Source of the DNA: Christensenellaceae bacterium Phil1
GTDB lineage: Bacteria > Bacillota > Clostridia > Christensenellales > CAG-138
Assembly: GCA_001940855.1 (NCBI GenBank)
Contig: MSGS01000004.1
Coordinates: 1-33,813, forward strand
Direction: 5' to 3'
Length of the DNA stretch: 33,813 bases
The stretch's first letter is position 1, and every line of letters begins with the position of its first letter. The position numbers and the translations under genes were made by a program. Positions 1-13,199 of this stretch are shown here, piece by piece. The notes under the pieces were generated by a model. It was not told where the DNA came from, searched no databases, and was given only the letters and a program-made list of their open reading frames with translations.

Positions 1-23
1 CGCTCGAATTTTGCCTTTGCCAT
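1..23 (-). CDS. tuf: Elongation factor Tu, N-terminal fragment (cut by window edge)
   Basis: The minus strand reads an ATG at 23-21 followed by codons for MAKAKFE and two more bases, the invariant start of bacterial EF-Tu. A good ribosome binding site (GAAGGAGA) lies 8-15 bases upstream. EF-Tu carries aminoacyl-tRNA to the ribosome as a GTP complex. The gene follows fusA by 34 bases on the same strand, as in the classical str operon, so it is probably the last gene of the rpsL-rpsG-fusA-tuf unit. Only seven complete codons are visible; the identification rests on these residues plus the gene order. Confidence 0.85.
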
Positions 24-57
24 TTTCTTTCTCCTTCAAAAATAGTTGTTTTTATGT

Positions 58-2124
58 TTATTTGCCTAAAATCTTCTTCGCGACAGCCTCGCTCACCTGC
101 TCGTAATGGTCAAACTGCATTGTGAACGTGCCCCTGCCCTGCGTGCGGGACCTGAGGTCCGTTGCGTAGCCAAACATTTCGCTCAGCGGGCATATCGCGT
201 CTACAACCTGCGCATTGCCGCGGCTGTCCGTACCTTCTATGCGGCAGCGGCGGGAGGTCAGGTTGCCTATAACATCGCCCATGTACTCATCGGGCATCAC
301 GACTTCAACCTTCATAACGGGTTCAAGCAGCACACAGCCGGCCTTTTCCAGCGCATCCTTGAGCGCCATGGAAGCGGCGATCTTGTATGCCATTTCGGAA
401 GAGTCAACGTCGTGATAGCTGCCGTCAAGCAGCGTTGCCTTGAAGTCAACAACTTCGAATCCGCCAAGCGAGCCGGTCTTGGAAGCTTCCTCTATGCCGG
501 CCTTGATAGCGGGGATGTATTCCTTGGGAATAACGCCGCCAACGGTCTTGTCCTCGAATTCGAATCCGGCGCCGGGTTCCAGCGGTGAGAATTCCACCAC
601 GCAGTGACCGTACTGACCGTGACCGCCGGTCTGGCGAACGTAACGGCCTTCGCTCTTGACGGTGCGGGATATGGTCTCGCGGTATGCGACCTGCGGACGG
701 CCGACCTTGCACTCAACGTGGAACTCGCGTATAAGCCTATCCACGATTATTTCAAGGTGAAGTTCGCCCATGCCGCTTATTATGGTCTGGCCCGTTTCCT
801 TATCGGTAAAAGTACGGAAGGTGGGGTCCTCATCGGCAAGCTTTGCAAGCGCAAGGCCCATCTTTTCCTGTCCGGCCTTGGTTTTGGGCTCTATGGCGAC
901 CTGTATAACGGGGTCCGGAATCTCTATGGTTTCAAGCAGCAGCGGATGCTTTTCGTCGCAAAGCGTATCGCCCGTGCCGGTCTCCTTCAGTCCGCCCAGC
1001 GCGGCTATGTCGCCCGCGTGCGCCTCGGGAATTTCGGTACGGCTGGAGGCATGGATAAGGGTTATCTTGCCAACGCGCTCGCGCTTACCCTTGGAAGCAT
1101 TGTAAACATAGGAATTTGACTGAAGCGTGCCGCTGTATACGCGGAAGAATGTCAGCTTGCCCACGAACGGGTCGGCAACAATCTTGAACGCAAGCGCCGC
1201 GAACGGTGCATCATCCCTGCATTCGGTCTTTATTATCTCCGTGCCGTCCACGCTGGTGCCTTCCGCGGGGGGTACGTCCAGCGGAGAGGGCAAAAAGTCC
1301 ACTATCGCGTTGAGCAGGGGCTGCACGCCCTTGTTCCTGTAAGACGTTCCGCATACAACGGGCACTATCTGGTTGGCTATGGTGCCCTTGCGCAGGGCCT
1401 TCATAATATCCTCGTTGCTTACTTCTTCGCCGCCGAGGTATCTTTCCATCAGCTCTTCGTCCACGTCCGCCGCGGCTTCAATCATGGCGGTGCGGTACTC
1501 TTCGGCCTTTTCCGCCATGTCGGCAGGGATATCCTCTATCCTTATGTCCTTGCCGTCGTTATCGTAATAAACCTCGGCCTTCATAGTTATAAGGTCTATC
1601 ATGCCGCGGAAATCGGCTTCCGCGCCAATGGGCAGCTGAATAGGCACGGCGTTTGCGCCAAGCCTGTCCTTCATCATCTTTACCACGTTATAGAAGTTCG
1701 CGCCTATTATGTCCATCTTGTTGACATAAGCTATGCGCGGCACGCCGTATTTGCTGGCCTGACGCCATACGGTCTCGCTCTGGGGCTCAACGCCGCCCTT
1801 TGCGCAGAATACTGCCACAGCGCCGTCCAGTACCCTAAGCGAACGCTCAACTTCCATTGTGAAGTCAACGTGACCCGGGGTATCGATGATGTTGATGCGA
1901 TGCTGCCGCCAATAGGTGGTGGTGGCAGCGGAAGCGATGGTTATACCGCGCTCCTGCTCCTGCACCATGAAGTCCATTGTGGCTGCGCCCTCGTGTACCT
2001 CTCCTACCTTGTGTATCTTGCCGGTATAGTAAAGTATACGCTCGGTAGTGGTGGTCTTTCCGGCATCGATGTGGGCCATGATGCCGATGTTTCTCGTTTT
2101 TTCAAGCGGGGTTTCTCTGGCCAC
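58..2124 (-). CDS. fusA: Translation elongation factor G (EF-G)
   Basis: EF-G is the GTPase that moves tRNA and mRNA through the ribosome after peptide-bond formation, and helps recycle ribosomes. The 688-residue product has the usual family length and all G motifs: [11 protein letters not shown] near residue 17 (P-loop), RGITI (switch I), DTPGH (switch II) and NKMD. The downstream domains end with the typical domain V sequence ([20 protein letters not shown]). The start is a GTG at 2124-2122, supported by a GAGGAGGG ribosome binding site and the canonical N-terminus [23 protein letters not shown]. It sits between rpsG (120 bases upstream) and tuf. Nothing suggests fusidic-acid resistance or a paralogue such as Tet(M). 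Confidence 0.98.
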   Translation of the reverse strand: MARETPLEKTRNIGIMAHIDAGKTTTTERILYYTGKIHKVGEVHEGAATMDFMVQEQERGITIASAATTTYWRQHRINIIDTPGHVDFTMEVERSLRVLDGAVAVFCAKGGVEPQSETVWRQASKYGVPRIAYVNKMDIIGANFYNVVKMMKDRLGANAVPIQLPIGAEADFRGMIDLITMKAEVYYDNDGKDIRIEDIPADMAEKAEEYRTAMIEAAADVDEELMERYLGGEEVSNEDIMKALRKGTIANQIVPVVCGTSYRNKGVQPLLNAIVDFLPSPLDVPPAEGTSVDGTEIIKTECRDDAPFAALAFKIVADPFVGKLTFFRVYSGTLQSNSYVYNASKGKRERVGKITLIHASSRTEIPEAHAGDIAALGGLKETGTGDTLCDEKHPLLLETIEIPDPVIQVAIEPKTKAGQEKMGLALAKLADEDPTFRTFTDKETGQTIISGMGELHLEIIVDRLIREFHVECKVGRPQVAYRETISRTVKSEGRYVRQTGGHGQYGHCVVEFSPLEPGAGFEFEDKTVGGVIPKEYIPAIKAGIEEASKTGSLGGFEVVDFKATLLDGSYHDVDSSEMAYKIAASMALKDALEKAGCVLLEPVMKVEVVMPDEYMGDVIGNLTSRRCRIEGTDSRGNAQVVDAICPLSEMFGYATDLRSRTQGRGTFTMQFDHYEQVSEAVAKKILGK

Positions 2125-2193
2125 TTGCAGCCCTCCTCTACAAAAAATTTTATAAAATCTATATACACGCCGCTTCCGCTTTTTGCAGAAAAT

Positions 2194-2219
2194 CGGACCC
2201 AGCCGTTAAGCCGGATCCG
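2194..2219 (-). other. Hairpin in the rpsG-fusA spacer
   Basis: In the 120-base gap between rpsG and fusA, the minus-strand transcript can pair CGGAUCC with GGGUCCG (one G-U pair) around a 12-base loop, followed shortly by UUUU. It could lower or modulate transcription into fusA, or protect RNA ends. The U-run is short, so this is at best a partial terminator. Confidence 0.35.
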
Positions 2220-2244
2220 TTTTTGCAGCAGTATATTGCCGTTA

Positions 2245-2715
2245 TTACCAGCGATAGTGCGCGAAAGCCTTGTTGGCCTCGGCCATCTTGTGGGTATCTT
2301 CCTTCTTCTTGAAGGCGGAACCGGTCTGGTTTGCGGCGTCCATGATTTCGCCGGCAAGGCGCTGCATCATGGTGTGCTCGCTGCGGGCGCGGGCATAGCT
2401 TACCAGCCACCTGAGACCGAGAGTCTGGCGCCTTTCGGGCCTTATCTCGATAGGTACCTGATAGGTTGCGCCGCCAACGCGGCGGGCCTTAACCTCAAGC
2501 ACGGGCATGATGTTGTTCATGGCCTGCTCGAATACTTCCAAAGGTTCGCGGCCGGTCTTTTCGCGAATGATTTCAAACGCGCCGTAGCAAGCCTTCTGCG
2601 CGGTACCGCGCTTACCGTCCAGCATGACCTGGTTGACGAGCTTCGTCACCAGCTTGCCGCCGTACATAGGGTCATCAAGAACTTCCCTCTTGGGTACAAA
2701 TCCACGTCTCGGCAT
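2245..2715 (-). CDS. rpsG: 30S ribosomal protein S7
   Basis: S7 binds the 3' major domain of 16S rRNA, starts assembly of the 30S head and lines the mRNA exit/E-site region. The 156-residue product has the standard length and start ([13 protein letters not shown]), the central [16 protein letters not shown] block and the arginine-rich [14 protein letters not shown] region, and ends KAFAHYRW. It starts 14 bases after rpsL on the same strand with a GGAGGG ribosome binding site, so it is co-transcribed with rpsL. In enteric bacteria S7 represses its own str operon at translation; no equivalent site is obvious here. Confidence 0.98.
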   Translation of the reverse strand: MPRRGFVPKREVLDDPMYGGKLVTKLVNQVMLDGKRGTAQKACYGAFEIIREKTGREPLEVFEQAMNNIMPVLEVKARRVGGATYQVPIEIRPERRQTLGLRWLVSYARARSEHTMMQRLAGEIMDAANQTGSAFKKKEDTHKMAEANKAFAHYRW

Positions 2716-2729
2716 CTTAATTTCCCTCC

Positions 2730-3104
2730 TTATTTCTTGGGTCTCTTGGCGCCGTAGCGGGAACGGGCCTGCATACGCTTGGCTACGCCCGCGGTATCGA
2801 GTGCGCCACGGATGATGTGGTAACGAACACCAGGCAGATCCTTTACGCGGCCGCCCCTTATGAGGACGACGCTGTGCTCCTGCAGATTGTGTCCCACGCC
2901 GGGGATGTACGCGGTACCTTCAAGACCATCGGTCAGGCGTACACGCGCTATTTTACGCAGAGCGGAGTTAGGCTTTTTAGGTGTAAGAACACGAACCGCG
3001 GTGCAGACACCACGGCGCTGGGGGCACTGCTTGAGGATAGGGGAGTTAGACTTGTAGCTCACCTGCTCACGGCCCTTGCGAACCAACTGGTTAATGGTCG
3101 GCAT
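2730..3104 (-). CDS. rpsL: 30S ribosomal protein S12
   Basis: S12 sits at the decoding centre of the 30S subunit and governs accuracy. I chose the ATG at 3104 ([14 protein letters not shown]), the universal S12 start, rather than an in-frame ATG seven codons upstream: GGAGG lies 7-11 bases before it. The protein is then 124 residues. The streptomycin-sensitive lysines are present in [10 protein letters not shown] and [12 protein letters not shown], so no resistance mutation is visible at the two classical sites. It is the first gene after its own consensus promoter and leads rpsG-fusA-tuf. Confidence 0.98.
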   Translation of the reverse strand: MPTINQLVRKGREQVSYKSNSPILKQCPQRRGVCTAVRVLTPKKPNSALRKIARVRLTDGLEGTAYIPGVGHNLQEHSVVLIRGGRVKDLPGVRYHIIRGALDTAGVAKRMQARSRYGAKRPKK

Positions 3105-3194
3105 TGAAGAATTTCCTCCAAACAAAATTAATATTCTTTATATTAAGAAAATCCCTTGCAACCCCTTGAAAGGGACATTTTCCGCAACTTAGGT

Positions 3195-3223
3195 ATTGTA
3201 GCATTCATTTCGCGGCTTGTCAA
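3195..3223 (-). promoter_or_regulatory. Sigma-A promoter of the rpsL-rpsG-fusA-tuf operon
   Basis: On the minus strand TTGACA (3223-3218), a 17-base spacer and TACAAT (3200-3195) give a near-perfect housekeeping promoter. Transcription should start near 3188, leaving a leader of about 84 bases before rpsL. The ribosomal-protein genes thus do not depend on read-through from rpoBC. Confidence 0.88.
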
Positions 3224-3241
3224 TCGATATAGCCGGAATTT

Positions 3242-4021
3242 TTAGGCATTTTCGCTTTTTTCGCCATGAATACCGTCTTTATTTATCATCTCGTCCGGCA
3301 TTGCGGCAAACAGGCCATGGCTCATCGGCTTTTTGGAGAATACCAGCCTGCTCACGCCGTGCTCGGCAAACAGCTCAAACCAGCCCTTCTCCTTCAGCTC
3401 CGCAAGCATCGGCGCATTCATCACGTTGAGGTACGTCCGCTTTGCGTAGCTGCGCTTCATGCCGCGGTAGGCTATTTCCGCAACCGCTATGCCTATTATT
3501 GCCCACGCCGCGAATATATAAAACGGCAGCCCGTGCGTAATAGCCATAAGCGGCTCGTTCACACTCCTAAGGCTCAGCACTATAAGGCCGCTTAGCAAAA
3601 ACGCGGCTATTATAAGCCCCTTAACGTAGCTCAGGCGGGTAATGCGCTGCTTGCATTCTTTGCAGCAGCTAACCTGCGCCGGAAGCAATGAGCCGAAGCG
3701 CGGCTCCTTTTTCAGCAGGCCCAGCAGCCCCTTCGCCCTGTGCTTGCGCGCACCGGGATGCCCCATGTCGAAAAAGGCATAGTATTCCCTTTTGCCCTTT
3801 TCGCCTTTGCACAGCACGCACTCTTCGCCGGTAAACAGCTTTGCCATGCCGTCCTCCGGCAGCAGGGCGGCCATGTCCGCCAGATCCTGCTTCACGCGCG
3901 CGGTCTTTTCCTCATCAGTGCAATCCACCGTGCATTTTTCGCAGCTTTCCATGTTCAGCGCCGCACAATATTCGCTGCCGTAAAGCGGACAGTCCGCGTT
4001 TGTATACTTTGGTTGGGTCAT
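3242..4021 (-). CDS. Unrecognised Cys-rich protein with two membrane segments
   Basis: I do not recognise this 259-residue protein. It has ten cysteines, all before the membrane part: C11, C19, C27, C30 and C34, then a CxxC pair at 68-71, then C119-C120-x-x-C123. The last two groups could form a four-Cys zinc site. Two hydrophobic segments follow at about 134-151 and 164-185, then a soluble C-terminal tail of about 75 residues. There is no signal peptide. The start is an ATG with AAGGAGA upstream. It lies 83 bases after rpoC on the same strand and just before the str-operon promoter, the position where many Bacillota carry an L7Ae-like gene. It is probably co-transcribed with rpoC. No function is inferred. 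Confidence 0.75.
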   Translation of the reverse strand: MTQPKYTNADCPLYGSEYCAALNMESCEKCTVDCTDEEKTARVKQDLADMAALLPEDGMAKLFTGEECVLCKGEKGKREYYAFFDMGHPGARKHRAKGLLGLLKKEPRFGSLLPAQVSCCKECKQRITRLSYVKGLIIAAFLLSGLIVLSLRSVNEPLMAITHGLPFYIFAAWAIIGIAVAEIAYRGMKRSYAKRTYLNVMNAPMLAELKEKGWFELFAEHGVSRLVFSKKPMSHGLFAAMPDEMINKDGIHGEKSENA

Positions 4022-4047
4022 ATACTGTTCTCCTTACGCGGTTATGC

Positions 4048-4088
4048 TTTGGGCCGCAATGGAACTTATGCGCCCCACGCGGCCCAAA
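4048..4088 (-). other. 10-bp inverted repeat between rpoC and the membrane-protein gene
   Basis: TTTGGGCCGC at 4048-4057 is matched exactly by its complement GCGGCCCAAA at 4079-4088, with a 21-base loop. On the minus-strand transcript no U-run follows, so this is more likely an RNA-end or processing hairpin, or a weak pause site, than a full intrinsic terminator. Confidence 0.5.
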
Positions 4089-4104
4089 TATGCGTTTGTT
4101 TTTA

Positions 4105-7100
4105 TTACTGTTCGGCGTTCTTGGGCTTCACTTCCACGTTGCGGTAACGCTTCATTCCTATGCCCGCGGGTATCAGCTTGCCGATTATTACGTTTTCCTT
4201 CAAACCTACCAGCGGATCTACCTTGCCCTTTATGGCGGCTTCGGTCAGCACCCTGGTGGTTTCCTGGAAGGATGCGGCGCTCAGGAACGAATCGGTTGCG
4301 AGCGCGGCCTTGGTTATACCAAGCAGCTTCCTCTTGGCAACGGCGGGCTGCATGCCCTTCATCACCATTTCCTCGTTCTCGCGCTCGAAGCGGAATATAT
4401 CCACCAGCTCGCCCGGCAGCATATCCGTATCGCCCGCGTCCTCAATCTGCACCTTGCGCAGCATCTGGCGGATAATTACTTCAATGTGCTTATCCGCTAT
4501 CTCAACGCCCTGTGAACGGTACACGTCCTGAACTTCCTTGAGCATATAGGCCTGCACGCCCTTTACGCCCTTTATCTTCAGAATGTCGTTGGGGTTGATG
4601 GAACCGTCGGTCAGTTCGTCGCCCGCTTCTATCGTGTCGCCGTTCTTCACCTTCAGCTTGGCGCCGAAGGGGATAAGATACTTCACGGCTTCGCCGTCGT
4701 CGCCGGTTATGGTGGCTTCGCGGCGCTGGCCTTCGGTTATTTCAACCTTACCGGCGATCTCGCTTATAACTGCCAAGCCCTTCGGCTTACGTGCTTCGAA
4801 TATTTCAACTACACGGGGAAGACCCTGGGTAATATCCGTTGCGCTTGCAACGCCGCCGGTATGGAAGTTTCGCATGGTCAGCTGGGTACCCGGTTCGCCT
4901 ATGGCCTGCGCGGCAATTATGCCCACCGCTTCGCCTATGTTCACCTCTCCGCCGGTGGCCAGGTTTGCGCCGTAGCACTTGGTGCATACGCCGTGGTCGC
5001 TGCGGCAGGTGAATACGCTCCTGCACTCCATGCTCCTTATGCCCGCATCCACTATCCTGTTGCGGATGTCGTAGGTTATCATGCTGTTGGCGGGGCACAG
5101 TACCTCGCCCGTTTCGGGATGAACAACCTCGTTCACGCTGTAGCGGCCCAGTATACGGTCGCCAAAGCTTTCAACTACCTTGTTGCCGTCCATTATGGCC
5201 TCTATCTTCATGCCCTTGGGCGCTTCACCGCGCAGGGCGAAGCAGTCGTCCTCGCGCACTATAACGTCCTGAGAAACGTCAACAAGTCGCCTGGTCAGGT
5301 AACCTGAGTCCGCAGTACGCAGAGCCGTATCGGCCAAGCCCTTACGCGCGCCGTGGGAGCTGATGAAGAACTCAAGCACCGTAAGACCTTCGCGGAAGTT
5401 TGCACGTATAGGCACTTCTATGATCTGGCCGTTCGGGTCGGCCATCAGTCCGCGCATACCGGCAAGCTGACGGATCTGGTTGGTGGAACCACGGGCACCG
5501 GAGTTTGCCATCATGAATATCGGGTTATACTGATCCAGCGAATCCATAAGGGTCTTGGTGACCTTGTTGGTCGCGTCGTCCCAAATGTGTATTACGTTGG
5601 TACGCCTTTCCGCATCGCTGAGGAAACCGCTCCTGTACAGGCTGTCTATCTTGTTTACCTCAACCTCGGCCTCGGCCAGTATGGTCTTCTTCTCTTCCGG
5701 CACGGTTATGTCCTGGAAGCCTATCGTTATGCCGCCCAGTGTGGAATAACGGAAGCCCATCGCCTTTATGCGGTCCAGCATTTCGCTGGTTTCGGTCGCG
5801 CCGTAACGGCGGTAGCACTTGTCTATTATCTTACCTATGTCCTTCTTGACGACCAGTTTATCGACCTCAAGCTTGAACATATCGTCCGCAGTGTTCCTTT
5901 CAACGAAGCCAAGGTCCTGCGGTATGGCGTTGTTGAATATAACGCGGCCGATGCTGGTGTCTATAACCTTTCTCAGCTTCTTGCCTTCAAATTCGCGCTC
6001 TATGCGGATTTTCACCTTGGCATGCAGCGAGCATTCGCCCGTCTGATACGCCATTATGGCTTCATCCTCGCTGGCAAAGGCCTTGCCCTCGCCCTTTTCG
6101 CCGTCGCGCTGCAGGGTAAGGTAGTAGCAGCCCAGAACCATGTCCTGCGTGGGTTCCACAACAGGCTGGCCGCTCTGCGGCTTAAGTATGTTGTTGGATG
6201 CAAGCATGAGGAACCTTGCTTCCGCCTGCGCTTCAACGCTGAGCGGAACGTGCACGGCCATCTGGTCGCCGTCGAAGTCCGCGTTGAATGCGGTACATAC
6301 CAACGGGTGCAGCTTTATGGCGCGGCCTTCAACAAGGATTGGCTCGAACGCCTGTATACCAAGGCGGTGCAGCGTAGGCGCGCGGTTGAGCATAACGGGA
6401 TGCTCTTTTATGACCACTTCCAGCTCGTCCCATACCTCTGTACGGACGCGCTCCACCATGCGCTTTGCGCTCTTTATGTTGTGCGCAAGGCCATCGTCAA
6501 CAAGCTTCTTCATTACGAAGGGCTTGAACAGCTCCAGCGCCATTTCCTTGGGCAAACCGCACTGATACATCTTCAGCTCAGGGCCTACGACTATAACGCT
6601 TCGGCCGGAATAGTCAACGCGCTTGCCCAGCAGGTTCTGCCTGAAGCGGCCCTGCTTACCCCTAAGCATATCGGAAAGGGACTTGAGCGGCCTGTTGCCG
6701 GGGCCGGTAACGGGGCGTCCGCGGCGGCCGTTGTCAATAAGGGCGTCCACCGCTTCCTGAAGCATGCGCTTTTCGTTGCGCACTATAATGTCCGGCGCGT
6801 GCAGCTCAAGCAGCCTCTTGAGGCGGTTATTTCTGTTTATAACCCTGCGGTAAAGGTCGTTAAGGTCGCTGGTGGCGAACCTGCCGCCGTCCAGCTGCAC
6901 CATCGGCCTAAGTTCCGGCGGAATTACCGGCACCGCGTCCAGTATTATCCATTCGGGCTTGTTGCCGCTCTTAAGGAAGGCTTCAACAACGTCCAGCCTC
7001 TTTATGGCGTTTGCGCGCTTCTGGCCGGAGGAGGAGTTGACCTCGTCCTTAAGCTGCTTTTCAAGCTCCTCAAGGTTAAGGTCCTTGAGCAGTTCCTTTA

Positions 7101-7626
7101 TGGCTTCGGCGCCCATGCCGGCCTTGAAGGCCTTGGGGCCGTATTCGTTCTGCGCGTCGCGGTATTCCTTGTCGCTGAGAACCTGCTTATACTGAAGCGG
7201 TGTGTTGCCGGGATCGGTAACGACAAACGCCGCAAAGTACAGCACTTTTTCAAGGTTCCTCGGGCTCATGTCCAGCAGCATCTTCATGCGGCAGGGTATG
7301 CCCTTGAAATACCATATGTGTGATACGGGGGCGGCCAGCTCAATGTGGCCCATGCGCTCGCGGCGCACCTTTGCGCGGGTAACTTCAACGCCGCACTTAT
7401 CGCACACCACGCCCTTGTAGCGCACGCGCTTATATCTGCCGCAGTGGCATTCCCAGTCCTTGGTCGGCCCGAATATGCGTTCGCAGAACAGTCCGTCAAC
7501 TTCCGGTTTGAGCGTGCGGTAATTTATGGTCTCGGGTTTTTTGACCTCTCCGTGCGACCATTCCCTTATTTTTTCCGGGGATGCAAGGCCAATCTGTATA
7601 GCGTCAAAATTTGTCAGCTCGAACAA
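4105..7626 (-). CDS. rpoC: DNA-directed RNA polymerase subunit beta'
   Basis: Beta' forms half of the RNA polymerase active cleft. The 1173-residue product carries the N-terminal zinc-binding region (CHCG near residue 70 and CDKCG some 18 residues later), the catalytic [12 protein letters not shown] loop that holds the active-site magnesium, and the second zinc cluster ([17 protein letters not shown]). It ends with the conserved [13 protein letters not shown]. The length fits low-GC Gram-positive beta' without large insertions. The start is a TTG at 7626-7624 preceded by GGGAG; the next residues ([23 protein letters not shown]) match the family N-terminus. It follows rpoB by 26 bases and shares its transcript. 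Confidence 0.98.
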   Translation of the reverse strand: MFELTNFDAIQIGLASPEKIREWSHGEVKKPETINYRTLKPEVDGLFCERIFGPTKDWECHCGRYKRVRYKGVVCDKCGVEVTRAKVRRERMGHIELAAPVSHIWYFKGIPCRMKMLLDMSPRNLEKVLYFAAFVVTDPGNTPLQYKQVLSDKEYRDAQNEYGPKAFKAGMGAEAIKELLKDLNLEELEKQLKDEVNSSSGQKRANAIKRLDVVEAFLKSGNKPEWIILDAVPVIPPELRPMVQLDGGRFATSDLNDLYRRVINRNNRLKRLLELHAPDIIVRNEKRMLQEAVDALIDNGRRGRPVTGPGNRPLKSLSDMLRGKQGRFRQNLLGKRVDYSGRSVIVVGPELKMYQCGLPKEMALELFKPFVMKKLVDDGLAHNIKSAKRMVERVRTEVWDELEVVIKEHPVMLNRAPTLHRLGIQAFEPILVEGRAIKLHPLVCTAFNADFDGDQMAVHVPLSVEAQAEARFLMLASNNILKPQSGQPVVEPTQDMVLGCYYLTLQRDGEKGEGKAFASEDEAIMAYQTGECSLHAKVKIRIEREFEGKKLRKVIDTSIGRVIFNNAIPQDLGFVERNTADDMFKLEVDKLVVKKDIGKIIDKCYRRYGATETSEMLDRIKAMGFRYSTLGGITIGFQDITVPEEKKTILAEAEVEVNKIDSLYRSGFLSDAERRTNVIHIWDDATNKVTKTLMDSLDQYNPIFMMANSGARGSTNQIRQLAGMRGLMADPNGQIIEVPIRANFREGLTVLEFFISSHGARKGLADTALRTADSGYLTRRLVDVSQDVIVREDDCFALRGEAPKGMKIEAIMDGNKVVESFGDRILGRYSVNEVVHPETGEVLCPANSMITYDIRNRIVDAGIRSMECRSVFTCRSDHGVCTKCYGANLATGGEVNIGEAVGIIAAQAIGEPGTQLTMRNFHTGGVASATDITQGLPRVVEIFEARKPKGLAVISEIAGKVEITEGQRREATITGDDGEAVKYLIPFGAKLKVKNGDTIEAGDELTDGSINPNDILKIKGVKGVQAYMLKEVQDVYRSQGVEIADKHIEVIIRQMLRKVQIEDAGDTDMLPGELVDIFRFERENEEMVMKGMQPAVAKRKLLGITKAALATDSFLSAASFQETTRVLTEAAIKGKVDPLVGLKENVIIGKLIPAGIGMKRYRNVEVKPKNAEQ

Positions 7627-7652
7627 TGCTTTTCTCTCCCTTCATCCGCGTT

Positions 7653-11339
<3,687 letters not shown>

Positions 11340-11505
11340 CGTGTTCACTCCTCTATATCGCGCTTGCGCGGCGTTTATGGCCGATGCGCCGCCCCGGCAT
11401 GAGCGTTCCCGTATACGCGGGCCTGCATACCCCGCATTTTAGGGAACAGCGCGGCAGTCTCTGGGAAAATGCAGACATTTCCCACAGATTACCATGCTAA
11501 CGCAG
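11340..11505 (-). promoter_or_regulatory. Structured 5' leader of rpoB with three successive hairpins
   Basis: From the predicted start near 11505, the minus-strand leader can fold into three hairpins. Hairpin 1 (11484-11462) pairs TGGGAAATG with CATTTTCCCA, with one bulged base. Hairpin 2 (11447-11405) has an outer GTTCCC/GGGAAC stem and an inner GCGGG/CCCGC stem, separated by a symmetric 6x6 internal loop. Hairpin 3 (11392-11368) pairs GCGGCG with CGCCGC. The last ends about 20 bases before the GAGGAG ribosome binding site. No U-run follows any of them. This resembles a cis-regulatory leader, but I cannot match it to a known RNA family. Confidence 0.5.
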
Positions 11506-11511
11506 TTTAAC

Positions 11512-11540
11512 ATTGTACCAAAGAGAATTAGGCTTGTCAA
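11512..11540 (-). promoter_or_regulatory. Sigma-A promoter of rpoBC
   Basis: On the minus strand TTGACA (11540-11535), 17 bases and TACAAT (11517-11512) form a near-consensus promoter, the same two hexamers as the rpsL promoter. The -35 box lies inside an imperfect inverted repeat at 11531-11555 (TGTCAA, 5 bases, TTGACA, with flanking GGC/GCC). Confidence 0.87.
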
Positions 11541-11600
11541 TGCTTTTGACAGGCCGATTTGAGATTTATTCAAGAAAAGTTTGCCATTTGTTTACATTTG

Positions 11601-11635
11601 GCGAGGGAAACGGCGGCAATTACCGTTTCCCTCGC
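11601..11635 (-). terminator. Strong 13-bp hairpin after pepV, without a U-run
   Basis: GCGAGGGAAACGG at 11601-11613 pairs perfectly with 11623-11635 across a 9-base loop. It lies 22 bases past the pepV stop and upstream of the rpoB promoter, where a terminator is expected. Neither strand has a T-run after the stem, so ending may be imperfect or factor-assisted. The rest of 11556-11657 shows no gene. Confidence 0.55.
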
Positions 11636-11657
11636 AATGTGTGTTATAGTGTGTATT

Positions 11658-13046
11658 TTACGCTTCCGCTCCCGCAAGGGCTATTATGGCGTCCGCAATG
11701 GTCTTGGTATCCTCTATCAGATCGTTCACCGGAATGTATTCATCCGGCATATGCGCCCTGCCCGGTTCGCCGGGGCGCTCTATGCCGAACGCCACGGAGT
11801 TCTTCATGTGCCTTGCGTATGTTCCGCCGCCTATGGCAAGGGGTTCAAGCCTCTGCCCGAAGCGCGCGGCGTAAACGTCCAGCAGCTTCTTCACCAGCTC
11901 GTCATCGGGGCTTATATAGTAGCCTTCGCTCCAGCTTATGTCCGTCTGCACAAGGCCGGTCTCCTTTATGCCTTCGGTTATCTTCTTTTCAAGCTCCTCC
12001 GCCTTGCTGGATATGGGGGCGCGCACGTCGAAGGTAAGGCGGTGTATGCCCGTTTCGTCCCAGTCAAGCACGCCGGGATTAAGCGTGAGCCTGCCGGATG
12101 CATCCTCGCTGTCTATGCCCAGCGTTTCGCCGTGGCAATCGAACTTCAGCGCGTTGGTGAGGGCGTTCACGGTGTGCGCATCCTCGCCTTCAAGTGGCAG
12201 CTTGTCAAGCAGCGCAAGCATTGCAAGCATGGCGTTCTTGCCGTGTTCCGGCTCTGAGGCATGCGCCGCAAGGCCCTTCATTATTATCTTTGTATTGTTT
12301 TCGTCTATCGCTTCCGCGCTGCACGCAAATTCGCTGCCTTCCATAAACGCTTCCATTATGGGCACTATGCGGGAAAGCGCCAGCGGCACGGTGGCCACGG
12401 CCTCGCCCGGCACAACGTTGCGGCGGGTGCCAGCGTGCAGAGTTATGGCGGAATCAAACTTCTTTTCGTATTCCGTGCGGAATATCATCTTTTCGCTGTT
12501 CACAACGGGATATTCGGCGTCTGGAGAGAAGGAGAGCGTGGGCGCCTTGGCAACCTGATTATAATGCTTCAGGCAACTCATGCCGCTTTCCTCGTCGCAG
12601 CCCAGAATAAGCCTTACGCTGCGCCTGAGCGGTACGCCGCATTCCTTTATGGCCTTCATGGCATACAGCGCCGCAAACGCGGGGCCCTTGTCGTCCATGG
12701 TGCCGCGGGCATAAAGCTTGCCGTCGTGTATTTCGCCGCCGTAGGGGGGATACGTCCAGCCCGTGCCCTCCGGCACAATGTCCAGATGGCATATAACGCC
12801 AAGCTGCTCATCACCGCCTGCCATATCTATCGCGCCGCAGTAGCCGTCGTAATCCACGGTATCAAACCCAAGCGCCTTGCCGCGCGCAAGCGCATCGTCA
12901 AGCGCTTTTCTTATCATCGGCCCAAACGGCGCGCCTTCGCCCGCATGCTCGGTATCCTTTACGCTCGCTATGCTCAGGTTCGCCCTAAGCGCCTCTATCA
13001 GTTCTTCCTTATGATCGTCTATCCATTTGTCAACAGCGCGATTCAT
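11658..13046 (-). CDS. pepV: M20 family dipeptidase, PepV type
   Basis: PepV-like enzymes are cytoplasmic, zinc-dependent dipeptidases that finish peptide breakdown. The 462-residue product has the family length and metal motifs: ICHLDIVPEG (His87, Asp89), ARGTMDDKGP (Asp119), LGCDEESGM (catalytic/ligand Glu152-Glu153), LHAGTRRNVVPGEA in the lid domain, and a late His in GEPGRAHMPDEYIPV. The start is an ATG with GGAGGAAAGG just upstream. A likely promoter lies at 13126-13098. It is transcribed toward rpoB, taking the place usually held by ribosomal-protein genes, but a strong hairpin and a new promoter separate the two. Exact substrate preference cannot be read from sequence. Confidence 0.9.
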   Translation of the reverse strand: MNRAVDKWIDDHKEELIEALRANLSIASVKDTEHAGEGAPFGPMIRKALDDALARGKALGFDTVDYDGYCGAIDMAGGDEQLGVICHLDIVPEGTGWTYPPYGGEIHDGKLYARGTMDDKGPAFAALYAMKAIKECGVPLRRSVRLILGCDEESGMSCLKHYNQVAKAPTLSFSPDAEYPVVNSEKMIFRTEYEKKFDSAITLHAGTRRNVVPGEAVATVPLALSRIVPIMEAFMEGSEFACSAEAIDENNTKIIMKGLAAHASEPEHGKNAMLAMLALLDKLPLEGEDAHTVNALTNALKFDCHGETLGIDSEDASGRLTLNPGVLDWDETGIHRLTFDVRAPISSKAEELEKKITEGIKETGLVQTDISWSEGYYISPDDELVKKLLDVYAARFGQRLEPLAIGGGTYARHMKNSVAFGIERPGEPGRAHMPDEYIPVNDLIEDTKTIADAIIALAGAEA

Positions 13047-13074
13047 ACCTTTCCTCCATTGCTTTACTATCGTG

Positions 13075-13087
13075 CAGCATTATGCTG
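13075..13087. promoter_or_regulatory. 13-base palindrome just after the pepV transcription start
   Basis: CAGCATTATGCTG is a perfect odd palindrome. If the pepV promoter at 13126-13098 is right, it covers about +4 to +16, a typical place for a repressor site. No known regulator consensus was matched. Confidence 0.35.
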
Positions 13088-13097
13088 ACTACATTAC

Positions 13098-13126
13098 AGC
13101 ATACCTTATTATGCCGCTTTTTTCAA
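13098..13126 (-). promoter_or_regulatory. Probable sigma-A promoter of pepV
   Basis: On the minus strand TTGAAA (13126-13121), 17 bases and TATGCT (13103-13098). The -35 is good and the -10 matches four of six positions. The start would fall near 13091, 45 bases before pepV. Confidence 0.45.
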
Positions 13127-13199
13127 TCTTCGCTTTCTATTTTATTTATAAACCTTTCTCATTCCGGCCTTTATATATTTATAAAAAAATGGTAATATG

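Noticed and set aside
11546..11575. Plus-strand promoter starting with TTGACA at 11546
   Set aside because: No acceptable -10 box lies 16-18 bases downstream, and it would read antisense into pepV. The hexamer is better explained as the arm of an inverted repeat.
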